Part shown: one piece after another, positions 16,315 to 24,296 of the stretch
How the letters are laid out: every line of letters begins with the position of its first letter
Numbering within the stretch: the stretch's first letter is position 1
Assembly: GCA_910585205.1 (NCBI GenBank)
Contig: CAJUCC010000018.1
Coordinates: 1 to 53,688 of the forward strand
DNA from: an uncultured Lachnospiraceae bacterium
Lineage (GTDB): Bacteria > Bacillota > Clostridia > Lachnospirales > Lachnospiraceae
Direction of reading: 5' to 3'
Length of the DNA: 53,688 nt
Notes under the pieces: model-generated
Databases searched by the model: none
What the model was told of the DNA's origin: nothing
The model's input: only the letters and a program-made list of their open reading frames with translations
Made by a program: the position numbers and the translations under genes

Positions 16315-17751
16315 ATGAACTTTCGTTGGGATAAAAAATATCTGTATTGGGGAATCACCGCATTTCTTGTTGTCTGCGGCAGTATCTGCTTTTACTATCT
16401 GTTATTCCACAGCGACAACCTGCGGTCAGGATTTTTCGGCTTATGCAGTATCATTATGCCGGTCGTGGACGGCTTTGTGCTGGCGTATCTTTTGGCTCCT
16501 GTGCTGAATCACATTGAACGCAGGCTCCTGTATCCCGCCTGCACGTATATCACGCATACGAAGCAGCAGGATTTTTCCGTCAAGACAAAGAAAAGGCTGC
16601 GGAAAGTCGGTATTCTGATTACGCTGGTATTCGTTTCCGTTATTCTGTACTGCTTTTTTTCCGTTGTGATTCAACAGTTGGTTGAGAGTATCCGCAGCAT
16701 TATTCAGCAGTTTCCCTATTATATCCACAATCTGGAAATGTGGATTCTGGAAGTCTTTGACAATAATCGGGACCTGGAACAACTGCTTGGCACACTGCTG
16801 GACCGGTATTCTTCCAGACTGGAAACATGGATGACAAACGATTTGCTCCCGCAGGCAAACTCATTGCTGCGTATGGTTTCCACCGGCCTGATCGGCAACG
16901 TGATCGGTCTGGCCAAAGGGCTTTGGAATCTGTTGATCGGCTTTATTATCTCCATCTATCTGCTGGACGGAAAAGAAACTTTTGCCGGACAGGGGAAAAA
17001 GATTATCTACTCCCTGTTTCAGACAGAGACTGCCAATGTTTTCATTTCCAACATCCGGTTCATCCATAAAACCTTTATCGGATTTGTCAGCGGAAAGATT
17101 GTGGATTCCATTATTATCGGTATTATCTGTTATCTGGGAACCAATCTGATGGGCACCCCGTACGCGGTCTTAATCAGCGTGATTATCGGTGTGACCAATA
17201 TCATCCCGTTTTTCGGCCCCTACATGGGCGCGATTCCCAGCGCAATCCTGATTTTGATGGTAAATCCGACGCAATGCCTGTACTTCATTATATTTATCTT
17301 TGTATTACAACAGTTTGACGGCAATATCCTCGGCCCCAAAATTCTCGGTGATTCCACGGGTCTGGGCAGCTTTTGGGTTATCTTTTCCATTACGCTGTTC
17401 GGCGGTCTGTTCGGCATTATCGGAATGGTAATCGGTGTCCCGGTCTTTGCGGTATTTTATGCGGGTATCAAGGCCGTCACAAACCACCGTCTGGAAGAGA
17501 AAAAGCTTCCGACATCCACAGGCAGGTATATCAATGTGCTCAGTATTGCGCAGGGCGGCGCCTTTATTCAGTATGAAACGGCCCCGGGAAATGCCGATAC
17601 GAAAGGCAAAAAAGCGGAGCAGGGGGAGAGCCGGCTCGGGTTTGGCGATTCCTGGCTTTTATTAAAACGGAAAAGCAAAAGCAGACACCTTTCGTCGGAA
17701 GAGGCAGCGGCCAAATCAAAAGGGGAAGAAGACACAAAAGACAAGGAGTAA
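16315..17751 (+). CDS. AI-2E family (PerM/TqsA-like) membrane transporter
   Basis: The AI-2E family comprises putative permeases with around eight membrane helices; some members export autoinducer-2 or act as ion antiporters, and most are uncharacterised. The 478-residue product has the family layout: paired helices at the N-terminus, a long soluble middle segment (about residues 100-200), and the conserved GVTNIIPFFGPYMGAIPSA stretch near residue 295. Beyond the last helix is a roughly 85-residue, Lys/Glu-rich cytosolic tail, longer than usual. The ATG at 16315 follows AAAAAGGGAG at 16298-16307. The next gene starts 7 bases after its stop. Confidence 0.85.
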   Translation: MNFRWDKKYLYWGITAFLVVCGSICFYYLLFHSDNLRSGFFGLCSIIMPVVDGFVLAYLLAPVLNHIERRLLYPACTYITHTKQQDFSVKTKKRLRKVGILITLVFVSVILYCFFSVVIQQLVESIRSIIQQFPYYIHNLEMWILEVFDNNRDLEQLLGTLLDRYSSRLETWMTNDLLPQANSLLRMVSTGLIGNVIGLAKGLWNLLIGFIISIYLLDGKETFAGQGKKIIYSLFQTETANVFISNIRFIHKTFIGFVSGKIVDSIIIGIICYLGTNLMGTPYAVLISVIIGVTNIIPFFGPYMGAIPSAILILMVNPTQCLYFIIFIFVLQQFDGNILGPKILGDSTGLGSFWVIFSITLFGGLFGIIGMVIGVPVFAVFYAGIKAVTNHRLEEKKLPTSTGRYINVLSIAQGGAFIQYETAPGNADTKGKKAEQGESRLGFGDSWLLLKRKSKSRHLSSEEAAAKSKGEEDTKDKE

Positions 17752-17758
17752 ACAGGTT

Positions 17759-18205
17759 ATGAGATTTGTAATCCAGCGGGTTTTGAACGGAAGTGTTTCC
17801 GTTGCAGGAGAAACAATCGGGGCAATCCAAAAAGGCTATGTCGTTCTGGCGGGAGTCAGTGACGAGGACACAGAGCAGACGGCAGAAAAGATGATTCGAA
17901 AGATGCTGCATCTACGGATTTTTGAAGATGCCGACGGGAAAACCAATCTGTCTCTGCAGGATGTACAGGGTGAGATCCTTTTTCTTTCGCAGTTTACATT
18001 GTACGCAGACTGCCGCAAAGGCAACCGTCCAAGCTTTGTCCGCGCCGGGAAACCGGAACATGCAAATGCACTGTACGAATATATGATCGCACTTTGCAAA
18101 AAAGAATGCCCGGTCGTGGAACACGGCCGGTTCGGTGCGGATATGAAAGTCAGCCTGACCAACGACGGTCCGTTTACCATTGTGTTGGATTCGGCGGATT
18201 TATAA
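17759..18205 (+). CDS. dtd: D-aminoacyl-tRNA deacylase
   Basis: Dtd hydrolyses D-amino acids from mischarged tRNA, with preference for D-tyrosyl-tRNA and glycyl-tRNA(Ala). The 148-residue protein has the family motifs: MRFVIQRV at the start, SQFTLYADCRKGNRPSF (residues 80-96) and the trans-editing loop near the C-terminus, here NDGPFT instead of the common NxGPVT. Length is exactly typical. It lies 7 bases after the AI-2E gene and is probably co-transcribed with it. Confidence 0.96.
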   Translation: MRFVIQRVLNGSVSVAGETIGAIQKGYVVLAGVSDEDTEQTAEKMIRKMLHLRIFEDADGKTNLSLQDVQGEILFLSQFTLYADCRKGNRPSFVRAGKPEHANALYEYMIALCKKECPVVEHGRFGADMKVSLTNDGPFTIVLDSADL

Positions 18206-18223
18206 TAACAGATTCATCGATGA

Positions 18224-18250
18224 TATTCGTTAAAGTGTTCTTTTGCGAAT
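18224..18250. repeat. Imperfect inverted repeat between dtd and the recombinase gene
   Basis: ATTCGTTAAAG (18224-18234) and CTTTTGCGAAT (18240-18250) match as inverted arms at 9 of 11 positions around a short spacer. No T-tract follows, so it could be a weak terminator of the dtd operon or a protein-binding site for the following gene. Confidence 0.4.
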
Positions 18251-18330
18251 AGTTATATGCCTCTGCTGTTACTGCCGGATACACATATCAACAGGCAAAT
18301 ATTTCACAACAACGCAAAAAAGGAAAATCT

Positions 18331-19395
18331 ATGGAAAATCAAACAACAAATCAAAATTACCATGAACAGGAAATGAAACGGCATATATTGCAAATGCGGG
18401 AAGTACTGGCGACATTGCCACCTTTTTGCAAACAGTTTTTCCGCGGCATTGAAAATCAGACTTCAGCAAGGACACGGCTGGCATATGCCTACGATATTCG
18501 TCTGTTTTTCGAATTTTTACATGAGACAAACGGCGTTTACCGGAAAATGGATATTGTGGATTTTCCGCTGTCACTTCTGGATGAAATCGGCCGGGAAGAT
18601 ATTGAAGAATATATGGAATACCTGTCCCTTTACATCAGAGACGGTCAGGAAATTACCAATAACGAACGTGGAAAGTCCCGGAAACTGGCTTCTCTGCGAA
18701 GTTTTTATCAGTATTATTTCCGTAATGAACTGATTCATAATAATCCGCCGGCACTCGTTCCCATGCCAAAACTGCATGAAAAGGAAATTGTACGTCTGGA
18801 TCCCAATGAAGTGGCCGTTTTGCTTGACCAGGTGGAGGCCGGCTCCAAACTCACCAAGAGCCAGCAGCGTTTCCATGAGAAAACAAAAGTCCGGGATCTG
18901 GCACTGCTTACGCTTCTTCTGGGAACCGGAATCCGCGTTTCCGAATGCGTGGGACTAAATTTGGAAGATGTGGATTTTGACAATCTGGGAATCAAAGTGC
19001 TCCGCAAAGGCGGGTATGAAGATATTGTATATTTCGGCGAAGAGGTGGAACAGGCGCTGCTCTCCTATCTGGAAGAAAGGAAGCGCTGTGTTCCCAACAC
19101 CGGGCATGAAAACGCACTGTTTCTCTCCATTCAGAATCGCCGTATCACTGTACGGGCCGTGGAAAATCTTGTTAAAAAATATGCATCTCTTGTAACCGGA
19201 CTGAAAAAGATCACCCCGCATAAACTGCGAAGCACATATGGTACAACGCTGTATCAGGAAACCGGTGATATTTATCTGGTTGCCGATGTATTGGGACATA
19301 AGGATGTCAATACAACGCGAAAACACTATGCCGCCATGAAAGATGCCAATAAGCGGAAAGCCGCCAAAACAATCCGGCTGCGGGAAGACGTATAG
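18331..19395 (+). CDS. Tyrosine recombinase, XerC/XerD-like
   Basis: This is a site-specific tyrosine recombinase of Xer type. The 354-residue protein has an N-terminal core-binding SAM-like domain (about residues 30-140) and a complete catalytic domain with Arg202 (GTGIRVSE), Lys226, His297 and Arg300 (HKLR), His323 (LGHKD) and nucleophile Tyr333. It contains no phage-integrase accessory domains and no phage genes surround it, so a chromosomal XerC/D-type role in chromosome dimer resolution is more likely than a mobile element. The ribosome site AAAAAAGGAAAA ends 6 bases before the ATG. It is convergent with the LysM gene, with 11 bases between the stops. Confidence 0.9.
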   Translation: MENQTTNQNYHEQEMKRHILQMREVLATLPPFCKQFFRGIENQTSARTRLAYAYDIRLFFEFLHETNGVYRKMDIVDFPLSLLDEIGREDIEEYMEYLSLYIRDGQEITNNERGKSRKLASLRSFYQYYFRNELIHNNPPALVPMPKLHEKEIVRLDPNEVAVLLDQVEAGSKLTKSQQRFHEKTKVRDLALLTLLLGTGIRVSECVGLNLEDVDFDNLGIKVLRKGGYEDIVYFGEEVEQALLSYLEERKRCVPNTGHENALFLSIQNRRITVRAVENLVKKYASLVTGLKKITPHKLRSTYGTTLYQETGDIYLVADVLGHKDVNTTRKHYAAMKDANKRKAAKTIRLREDV

Positions 19396-19406
19396 CGTCC
19401 CCTGCT

Positions 19407-19754
19407 TCATTCGACCGCATAATATGGTACAACCAGATACATCCCCGTTCGGATGTGGTCATCCTCCAATGCGTTAATCTGTTTCAGTTCACGGATATAT
19501 GCTTCCTCGGAATCATAATGGGCATCCATATACAGACGGGCAATGGACCACAAAGTATCACCCTCATGTATCAGAATGCTGGTATAATATTTATATGCTG
19601 TCTGTGACTGCCGTTCTTTCGCATTTGAGAGAAAACTGCCTGTCAGAAAAGATACCGTGATAATCAGGCTGGCAGTCACTGCCAAAAACCATATATGCCG
19701 TCTTCGCTCTCTCTGCCTTCGCAAACGGTTATTCCGAATCCTCTGTTCACTCAT
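19407..19754 (-). CDS. YneA-like LysM division inhibitor, SOS-controlled
   Basis: The 115-residue protein has a very basic N-terminus (residues 1-22), one membrane segment (about 24-44) and a C-terminal LysM domain (HEGDTLWSIARLYMD through YLVVPY). This is the layout of YneA, the SOS-induced division suppressor of Bacillus. Its position, divergent from lexA behind shared SOS boxes, matches the yneA-lexA arrangement in Firmicutes. I chose the ATG at 19754, because AAGGAGAC on the minus strand (19761-19768) precedes it. The frame extends 15 codons further, but that would place two SOS boxes inside the gene. Confidence 0.85.
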   Translation of the reverse strand: MSEQRIRNNRLRRQRERRRHIWFLAVTASLIITVSFLTGSFLSNAKERQSQTAYKYYTSILIHEGDTLWSIARLYMDAHYDSEEAYIRELKQINALEDDHIRTGMYLVVPYYAVE

Positions 19755-19779
19755 TGATACGTCTCCTTGTCTCACTATA

Positions 19780-19845
19780 CGAACAAACGTTGCGAACATT
19801 CGTTCTTTATGATGCCATTATACAGAACATATTTTCGCATGTCAA
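19780..19845 (-). promoter_or_regulatory. yneA-like gene promoter with LexA boxes
   Basis: On the minus strand there is a consensus promoter: TTGACA (19845-19840), 17 bases, TATAAT (19822-19817). Three SOS-box-like sites are present, given here on the plus strand. CGAACAAACGTTG is at 19780-19792. CGAACATTCGTTC is at 19793-19805, just downstream of the expected transcription start. GAACATATTTTCG (19825-19837) lies in the promoter spacer. They resemble the Firmicutes consensus CGAACRNRYGTTCG with one or two mismatches each, so LexA would repress strongly. Confidence 0.8.
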
Positions 19846-19875
19846 GCGTTTGGAGAATTTTCCGAACAAATATTT

Positions 19876-19915
19876 GGAATATATGTTTGCTTTTCGCTTC
19901 CATATGTGTTACACT
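19876..19915 (+). promoter_or_regulatory. lexA promoter with autoregulatory SOS box
   Basis: TTGCTT (19887-19892), 17 bases and TACACT (19910-19915) form the likely lexA promoter. GGAATATATGTTTG (19876-19889) fits the SOS consensus with two mismatches and covers the -35 element. A further partial site CGAACAAATATTTG is at 19863-19876. Confidence 0.65.
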
Positions 19916-19951
19916 GAATACAACAAATTAATTTTTTGGAGGGATTTATAA

Positions 19952-20572
19952 ATGGGACATGGAAAGATCAGTGCAAAACAGTCCGAAATTTTAGAATATA
20001 TTAAAAGTGAAATTTTACAGAAAGGCTATCCGCCGGCTGTGCGGGAGATATGCGAAGCTGTTCATCTGAAGTCCACCTCCTCCGTACACTCCCATCTCGA
20101 AACACTGGAGAAAAACGGCTACATTCGCAGAGATCCCACAAAACCCCGGGCGATCGAAATCTGCGACAACTCTTTTCAGATGGTGCGCACAGAAACCGTC
20201 AGCCTTCCGGTCGTCGGTACGGTAGCTGCCGGCATCCCGATACTGGCAGAGGAAAACATCACACAATATTTCCCTGTCCCCGCCGAAATGGTACCGAACG
20301 GAGCCGCTTCTTTTGTTCTTAAGGTAAAGGGAGATTCCATGGTCAACGCGGGAATTTTCGACGGCGACCAAATCTTTGTTCAGACATGCCATACCGCCGA
20401 TAACGGTGATATGATTGTCGCATTGGTTGAGGATTCCGCAACCGTAAAAACTTTTTATAAGGAAGACGGCCATATCCGCCTGCAGCCGGAAAATGACACG
20501 ATGGATCCGATTATCGTCAATGACTGCCAGATTCTGGGGCGGGTTTACGGTGTATTTCGTATTTTTTCCTGA
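19952..20572 (+). CDS. lexA: SOS repressor LexA
   Basis: LexA represses DNA damage genes until RecA filaments stimulate its self-cleavage. The 206-residue protein has an N-terminal winged helix-turn-helix (about residues 1-65, with YPPAVREICEAVHLKSTSSV as the recognition region), then a linker and the S24 peptidase domain. The cleavage site Ala93-Gly94, catalytic Ser129 (GDSM) and Lys166 are all present. The gene is preceded by GGAGGG at 19939-19944 and SOS boxes, so it is autoregulated and shares control with the divergent YneA-like gene. Confidence 0.97.
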   Translation: MGHGKISAKQSEILEYIKSEILQKGYPPAVREICEAVHLKSTSSVHSHLETLEKNGYIRRDPTKPRAIEICDNSFQMVRTETVSLPVVGTVAAGIPILAEENITQYFPVPAEMVPNGAASFVLKVKGDSMVNAGIFDGDQIFVQTCHTADNGDMIVALVEDSATVKTFYKEDGHIRLQPENDTMDPIIVNDCQILGRVYGVFRIFS

Positions 20573-20606
20573 TTTCAATCCCTGTTACAGAAATGGTGTG
20601 CAGCTA

Positions 20607-20637
20607 TAAAAAAGGAGCAGGTGGTTTTCCTGCTCCT
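20607..20637 (-). terminator. Terminator of the obg-nadD-rsfS operon
   Basis: On the minus strand, AGGAGCAGG and CCTGCTCCT (20613-20621 and 20629-20637 on the plus strand) form a nine-pair stem, followed by a run of T (plus-strand A 20607-20613). It sits between the convergent ends of lexA and rsfS and may also help to terminate lexA. Confidence 0.8.
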
Positions 20638-20680
20638 CTCCCATAAACCGTAATATTTTCCCCATATAATATGGATTTTG

Positions 20681-21031
20681 TTACAGTGCATCGCGCTCTA
20701 TGAGCTTTCCGTCCCGCCAGATACGGTCCAGATCATAGAACAGCCGGTTTTCTTTGTCAAAGATATGGACGACTATATCGCGGTAGTCCATAAGAATCCA
20801 ATTGGCACTCTCATATCCTTCTGTCTGTTTCAGCGGAAGTCCGGCTCTGCCGAGTACTTCCTCCACATGATCCGCCAATGTCTGAATCTGACTTCTGTTT
20901 GTTCCGTTTGCTATAATAAAATAGTCTGCCAGTGTGGAAACTTCACTGATGTCAATAATATGAATATCTTCCGCCTTCTTGTCTTCCAGTGCATCCACGG
21001 CAATCCGTGCCAGTTCCTTTACTGTTTTCAC
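20681..21031 (-). CDS. rsfS: Ribosomal silencing factor RsfS
   Basis: RsfS binds ribosomal protein L14 and blocks subunit joining when nutrients are short. The 116-residue product has the family pattern: KKAEDIHIIDISEVSTLADYFIIANGTN (about residues 18-45), then WILMDYRDIVVHIF (about 82-95). Length is typical. It overlaps the end of yqeK by 4 bases and is the last gene before a terminator. Confidence 0.95.
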   Translation of the reverse strand: MKTVKELARIAVDALEDKKAEDIHIIDISEVSTLADYFIIANGTNRSQIQTLADHVEEVLGRAGLPLKQTEGYESANWILMDYRDIVVHIFDKENRLFYDLDRIWRDGKLIERDAL

Positions 21032-21615
21032 TGCTGCTTCACCTCTTTATAATAATTGTATGTTTTCTGCGTCATCGGATCAATATCGCTCTTTAATGTT
21101 TCCAGATAGGAAAGCGTATCTTCCAGAATACGCATCAACGCCTGGTCCAGATCGATAAACGCCAGTTTCCGGATTTCTGTCAGATTGGGGGCATGTTTCC
21201 GGTTGGGTTCGATATAATCCGCAATATAGATAATTTTTTCCAGTTTCGTCATACCCGGCCGTCCCGTCGTATGATTTAAAATCGCATTGATAATATCCTT
21301 ATCTCTGACCCCGTACTGCTCCATCGCCAGAAAGCTTCCTACTTTGGCGTGCAAAAGAAAGGGATTCTTATTCTCGATTTTATTGACATGGATATTATGC
21401 TTTTTGCAGATTTTCATTTTTTTGGAATTGTCCAGACATTTTGCACAGTCATGGAGAAGGCCGGCCAGCTCTGCGCTCTTTACATTCTCATCATGGCACA
21501 TGGCCAGGCAGCTTGCGGTATACGCCACCCCGAGGGTATGCTCATATCGTTTGTGATCCAGCGTCTTTTCCATCGCTTTTCGTATTTTAGCGAGATCTGC
21601 CTGTTTCAGTTTCAT
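21028..21615 (-). CDS. yqeK: HD-domain Ap4A hydrolase YqeK
   Basis: YqeK-family proteins are HD-fold hydrolases that cleave diadenosine tetraphosphate symmetrically to ADP. The 195-residue protein shows the metal ligands: histidine in HTLGVAYTA (about residue 25), HD in LAGLLHDCAK (about 53-54), HAKVGS, and DYIEPNRK with its conserved aspartate. The gene lies between nadD and rsfS, the standard Firmicutes order (nadD-yqeK-rsfS). AGGAGTG on the minus strand precedes the ATG. Confidence 0.93.
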   Translation of the reverse strand: MKLKQADLAKIRKAMEKTLDHKRYEHTLGVAYTASCLAMCHDENVKSAELAGLLHDCAKCLDNSKKMKICKKHNIHVNKIENKNPFLLHAKVGSFLAMEQYGVRDKDIINAILNHTTGRPGMTKLEKIIYIADYIEPNRKHAPNLTEIRKLAFIDLDQALMRILEDTLSYLETLKSDIDPMTQKTYNYYKEVKQQ

Positions 21616-21664
21616 TATATCATCACTCCTGTTTTCATTTCATCCGCAAAAGTTATCAAATAGC

Positions 21665-22288
21665 TCAGTTTGTATAGAAATGATGTTCCTTTATATATGC
21701 TTCCACCGCAAAAGGCAGCAATCCGTGAACGGATTTCCCCTCCTTTATTGCATTACGAATATAAGAAGAAGAAATATTCACAAAGTCTACGGCAATCAGA
21801 CGAATGTCCGCGCCATACGCAATATGCAGATAAGCAATCTTTTGTCTCAGATCTTCCTGCGACACCCCTGGTCTGCAGGCTGCCAATATGGTGACAGAGC
21901 GGAAAATCGTAACCGGATCTTTCCAGTCCTCCATGGAAAATATCGTATCCGCTCCTGTCAGAAAGAAAAATTCCGTGTCACGGTGCTTCGTTTGCAGTGT
22001 CAGAATGGTTTCGTGCGTATAAGAATTACATTCCCTGTCCGTTTCAATCGTAGAAAGTAAAAAACGGGGATGATCCTGTATGGCGAGCCTGACGAGCTCC
22101 ACACGCTCTTTGGCCGGAAGGATTTCATGCTGATCTTTCATATAGGAAATGCCGCTGGGAACAAAGAGAATCTGATCCAGCCCTGCAGCCTGCAATGCAT
22201 TTTCTGCCAGATGAATATGACCGTTATGCACGGGATTAAAGGTACCGCCCAGAATTCCTGTTTTGGTCCGTTTTTTTCCATATACCAT
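21665..22288 (-). CDS. nadD: Nicotinate-nucleotide adenylyltransferase
   Basis: NadD joins ATP to nicotinate mononucleotide, the penultimate step of NAD synthesis. The 207-residue protein has the nucleotidyltransferase motif GGTFNPVHNGHI (residues 14-25) and the late SSSYIRNAIKEG (about 176-187), the ISSTxIR equivalent. AAGGAGAG on the minus strand supports the ATG at 22288. A few basic residues (MVYGKKRTK) precede the usual start of the fold. Confidence 0.96.
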   Translation of the reverse strand: MVYGKKRTKTGILGGTFNPVHNGHIHLAENALQAAGLDQILFVPSGISYMKDQHEILPAKERVELVRLAIQDHPRFLLSTIETDRECNSYTHETILTLQTKHRDTEFFFLTGADTIFSMEDWKDPVTIFRSVTILAACRPGVSQEDLRQKIAYLHIAYGADIRLIAVDFVNISSSYIRNAIKEGKSVHGLLPFAVEAYIKEHHFYTN

Positions 22289-22298
22289 TCCACTCTCC

Positions 22299-22595
22299 TT
22301 ATAAGGGAAGGATTATTACCGGCTTGTCCTTGTCCGGTTTATAGAGAACGATCTTTTTTCCAATCACCTGTACGACCGTTGCCTGTATCCGTTCCGCCAT
22401 AACGGACGCGATCTGTCTGGGATCTTCCATACAATTTTTTAAAACGGTTATCTTAATCAGCTCCCGTCTGTTAAAAGCTTCCCTCACCGCTTCGGTCACT
22501 TCCGGCGTCAGACCGGCTTTTCCGATCTGGAAAACAGGTTCCAGTGTGCTGGCCTGCCCTTTTAAATAAGCCCGTTGTTTACTTGTCAGTATCAT
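22299..22595 (-). CDS. yhbY: YhbY-family RNA-binding protein (CRM domain)
   Basis: YhbY is a small RNA-binding protein linked to large-subunit ribosome assembly. The 98-residue product is one CRM domain: LTSKQRAYLKGQA at the start, VFQIGKAGLTPEV with its conserved GxxG-type loop, and a C-terminal VVQVIGKKIVLYKP. It lies 10 bases upstream of nadD and 20 bases downstream of obg, the classic obg-yhbY-nadD order. Confidence 0.95.
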   Translation of the reverse strand: MILTSKQRAYLKGQASTLEPVFQIGKAGLTPEVTEAVREAFNRRELIKITVLKNCMEDPRQIASVMAERIQATVVQVIGKKIVLYKPDKDKPVIILPL

Positions 22596-22615
22596 ATTGT
22601 CTCCTGTATTATTAT

Positions 22616-23905
22616 TTATTTAAAATAGTCAAACACCAGACCATACATGCGCACCGTGTCCCCTTCCTGAATGCCGAGCGCTTCCAGCTGCGCCAGAATG
22701 CCGTTGTCTTTCAGGAATTTCTGGAAAAACCGAAACCCTTTCTCGCTCTCCAGATTCGTATAGCCAAGCATCTTTTCGATGCGGGGGCCTTCCACCACAT
22801 ATTCGTCTGTTTCTTTGTCATAAAGAACGGTATATGGTTCATTCTGTATGGGATTTTCTTCTTCCGGGAAATATTCCTGTGGAAAGATAACCGGTTTGTC
22901 ATCCGTTTCACCGAGCAGACAGCTTACATAATATAACAGTTCCGAAAGCCCCTGTCCGCTGACCGCCGAAATGGGAAATACCCGGATGCCGGCCGGCTCA
23001 AATTCCGCACGAATCGCCGCAACCGGATCCGCACCGCCTTGTGCAAGCGCGTCAATTTTATTGGCGGCAATTACCTGCGGCCGTTCTGCCAATGCGGCAT
23101 TGTACCGTTTCAGTTCCGTGTTGATTGCATAAATATCCGCAATGGGATCTCTGCCCTCGGTCGACGCGGCATCAACCATATGGATAATCACCTTTGTCCG
23201 TTCGATATGCCGCAGAAATTCATGTCCAAGTCCCACGCCTTCCGACGCGCCTTCGATCAGGCCGGGAATATCGGCAATGACAAAGCTTTTGGCATCTTCC
23301 AGATCCGCTACGCCCAGATTGGGATGCAGCGTGGTAAAATGATAATTGGCTATTTTCGGACGCGCATTTGTCACCCGGGACAGGAGCGTGGATTTTCCCA
23401 CATTCGGAAAACCGACCAGGCCGACATCCGCGATCACCTTTAATTCCAGTAAAAGCTCCAGTTCCTGTGCGGGCTGGCCCGGCTGCGCATACTTGGGAGC
23501 CTGCATCGTCGACGTTGCATAATGCTGGTTGCCATTACCGCCTTTTCCACCCTTTAACAATATCTGCCGCGTATTTTCCCCGGACATATCGGCAATTACT
23601 TTGCCGCTCTCCGCTTCCCGCACAACCGTCCCGGCCGGTACCTTTAAAATGACATCTTCGCCGTCCCGTCCCCGGCAGTTGCGTTTTCCGCCGTTTTGCC
23701 CGTCCATTGCCTTATATTTGCGGATATGGCGGTAATCCGTCAGTGTATTTAGCCCTTCATCAACGACAAAGACCACGTCGCCGCCCTGACCGCCGTCGCC
23801 GCCGTCCGGGCCGCCGTTCGGCACATATTTTTCCCGTCGGAAAGAAACGTGCCCGTCGCCGCCTTTTCCGCTTCTTACATAAATTTTAGCTCTGTCTGCA
23901 AACAT
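22616..23905 (-). CDS. obg: Obg/CgtA GTPase
   Basis: ObgE is an essential GTPase acting in 50S ribosome maturation and stress signalling. The 429-residue protein has three parts: a glycine-rich Obg fold (residues 1-158, with GGPDGGDGGQGGDV), a G domain with GFPNVGKSTLL, DIPGL and NKID motifs, and a C-terminal OCT domain. I use the ATG at 23905 (MFADRAKIYVRSG), the canonical family start, with GGAGG at 23917-23921. The open frame continues 23 codons upstream without a matching N-terminus. It follows a terminator behind rpmA, so it may be transcribed by read-through or from a promoter I could not identify. Confidence 0.96.
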   Translation of the reverse strand: MFADRAKIYVRSGKGGDGHVSFRREKYVPNGGPDGGDGGQGGDVVFVVDEGLNTLTDYRHIRKYKAMDGQNGGKRNCRGRDGEDVILKVPAGTVVREAESGKVIADMSGENTRQILLKGGKGGNGNQHYATSTMQAPKYAQPGQPAQELELLLELKVIADVGLVGFPNVGKSTLLSRVTNARPKIANYHFTTLHPNLGVADLEDAKSFVIADIPGLIEGASEGVGLGHEFLRHIERTKVIIHMVDAASTEGRDPIADIYAINTELKRYNAALAERPQVIAANKIDALAQGGADPVAAIRAEFEPAGIRVFPISAVSGQGLSELLYYVSCLLGETDDKPVIFPQEYFPEEENPIQNEPYTVLYDKETDEYVVEGPRIEKMLGYTNLESEKGFRFFQKFLKDNGILAQLEALGIQEGDTVRMYGLVFDYFK

Positions 23906-23960
23906 AATGCGCACTGCCTCCATGGTATTATTCCGGTTCCGCCCGCGCGGCTTTTTATGT

Positions 23961-23994
23961 GAAAAAGGCTCCAAACATATGTTGTTTGAAGCCT
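23961..23994 (-). terminator. Terminator or attenuator between rpmA and obg
   Basis: On the minus strand, AGGCTTCAAAC and GTTTGGAGCCT (plus 23984-23994 and 23966-23976) form an 11-pair stem including a G-U pair, followed by TTTTTC. It separates the ribosomal protein part (rplU-prp-rpmA) from obg and probably reduces read-through. Confidence 0.82.
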
Positions 23995-24007
23995 GAAACC
24001 ACTCGTA

Positions 24008-24292
24008 TTATTGTTCTACGGGATAAACGGAAGCCTGTTTCCGGTCTCTTCCTTTTCTCTCAAATCTCAGAACACCGTCTACCAGTGCGAATAACGTATC
24101 ATCTCCGCCTCTGCCTACGTTGACACCGGGATGGATTTTTGTACCACGCTGTCTGAACAAAATATTTCCCGCCTTTACGAACTGGCCGTCAGCTCTTTTG
24201 GCTCCCAGCCTCTTAGACTCCGAATCTCTTCCGTTTTTTGTGGAACCAACTCCCTTTTTATGGGCGAAAAACTGAAGGTTCATATTTAACAT
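24008..24292 (-). CDS. rpmA: 50S ribosomal protein L27 with cleavable N-terminal extension
   Basis: L27 sits near the peptidyl transferase centre. The 94-residue protein has the usual core (AHKKGVGSTKNGRDSESKRLG) but begins with the nine-residue extension MLNMNLQFF. In Firmicutes this extension is removed by the protease Prp, leaving the N-terminal alanine that L27 needs in the ribosome. The prp gene directly upstream agrees. The sequence matches the known cleavage context, with Phe-Phe before Ala-His. Confidence 0.97.
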   Translation of the reverse strand: MLNMNLQFFAHKKGVGSTKNGRDSESKRLGAKRADGQFVKAGNILFRQRGTKIHPGVNVGRGGDDTLFALVDGVLRFERKGRDRKQASVYPVEQ

Positions 24293-24296
24293 GGGT

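Noticed and set aside
18331..19395. Recombinase as an integrase of a mobile element
   Set aside because: No phage or integrative element genes, no attachment-site repeats, and the neighbours (dtd, yneA-like, lexA) are chromosomal core genes; a Xer-type function is simpler.
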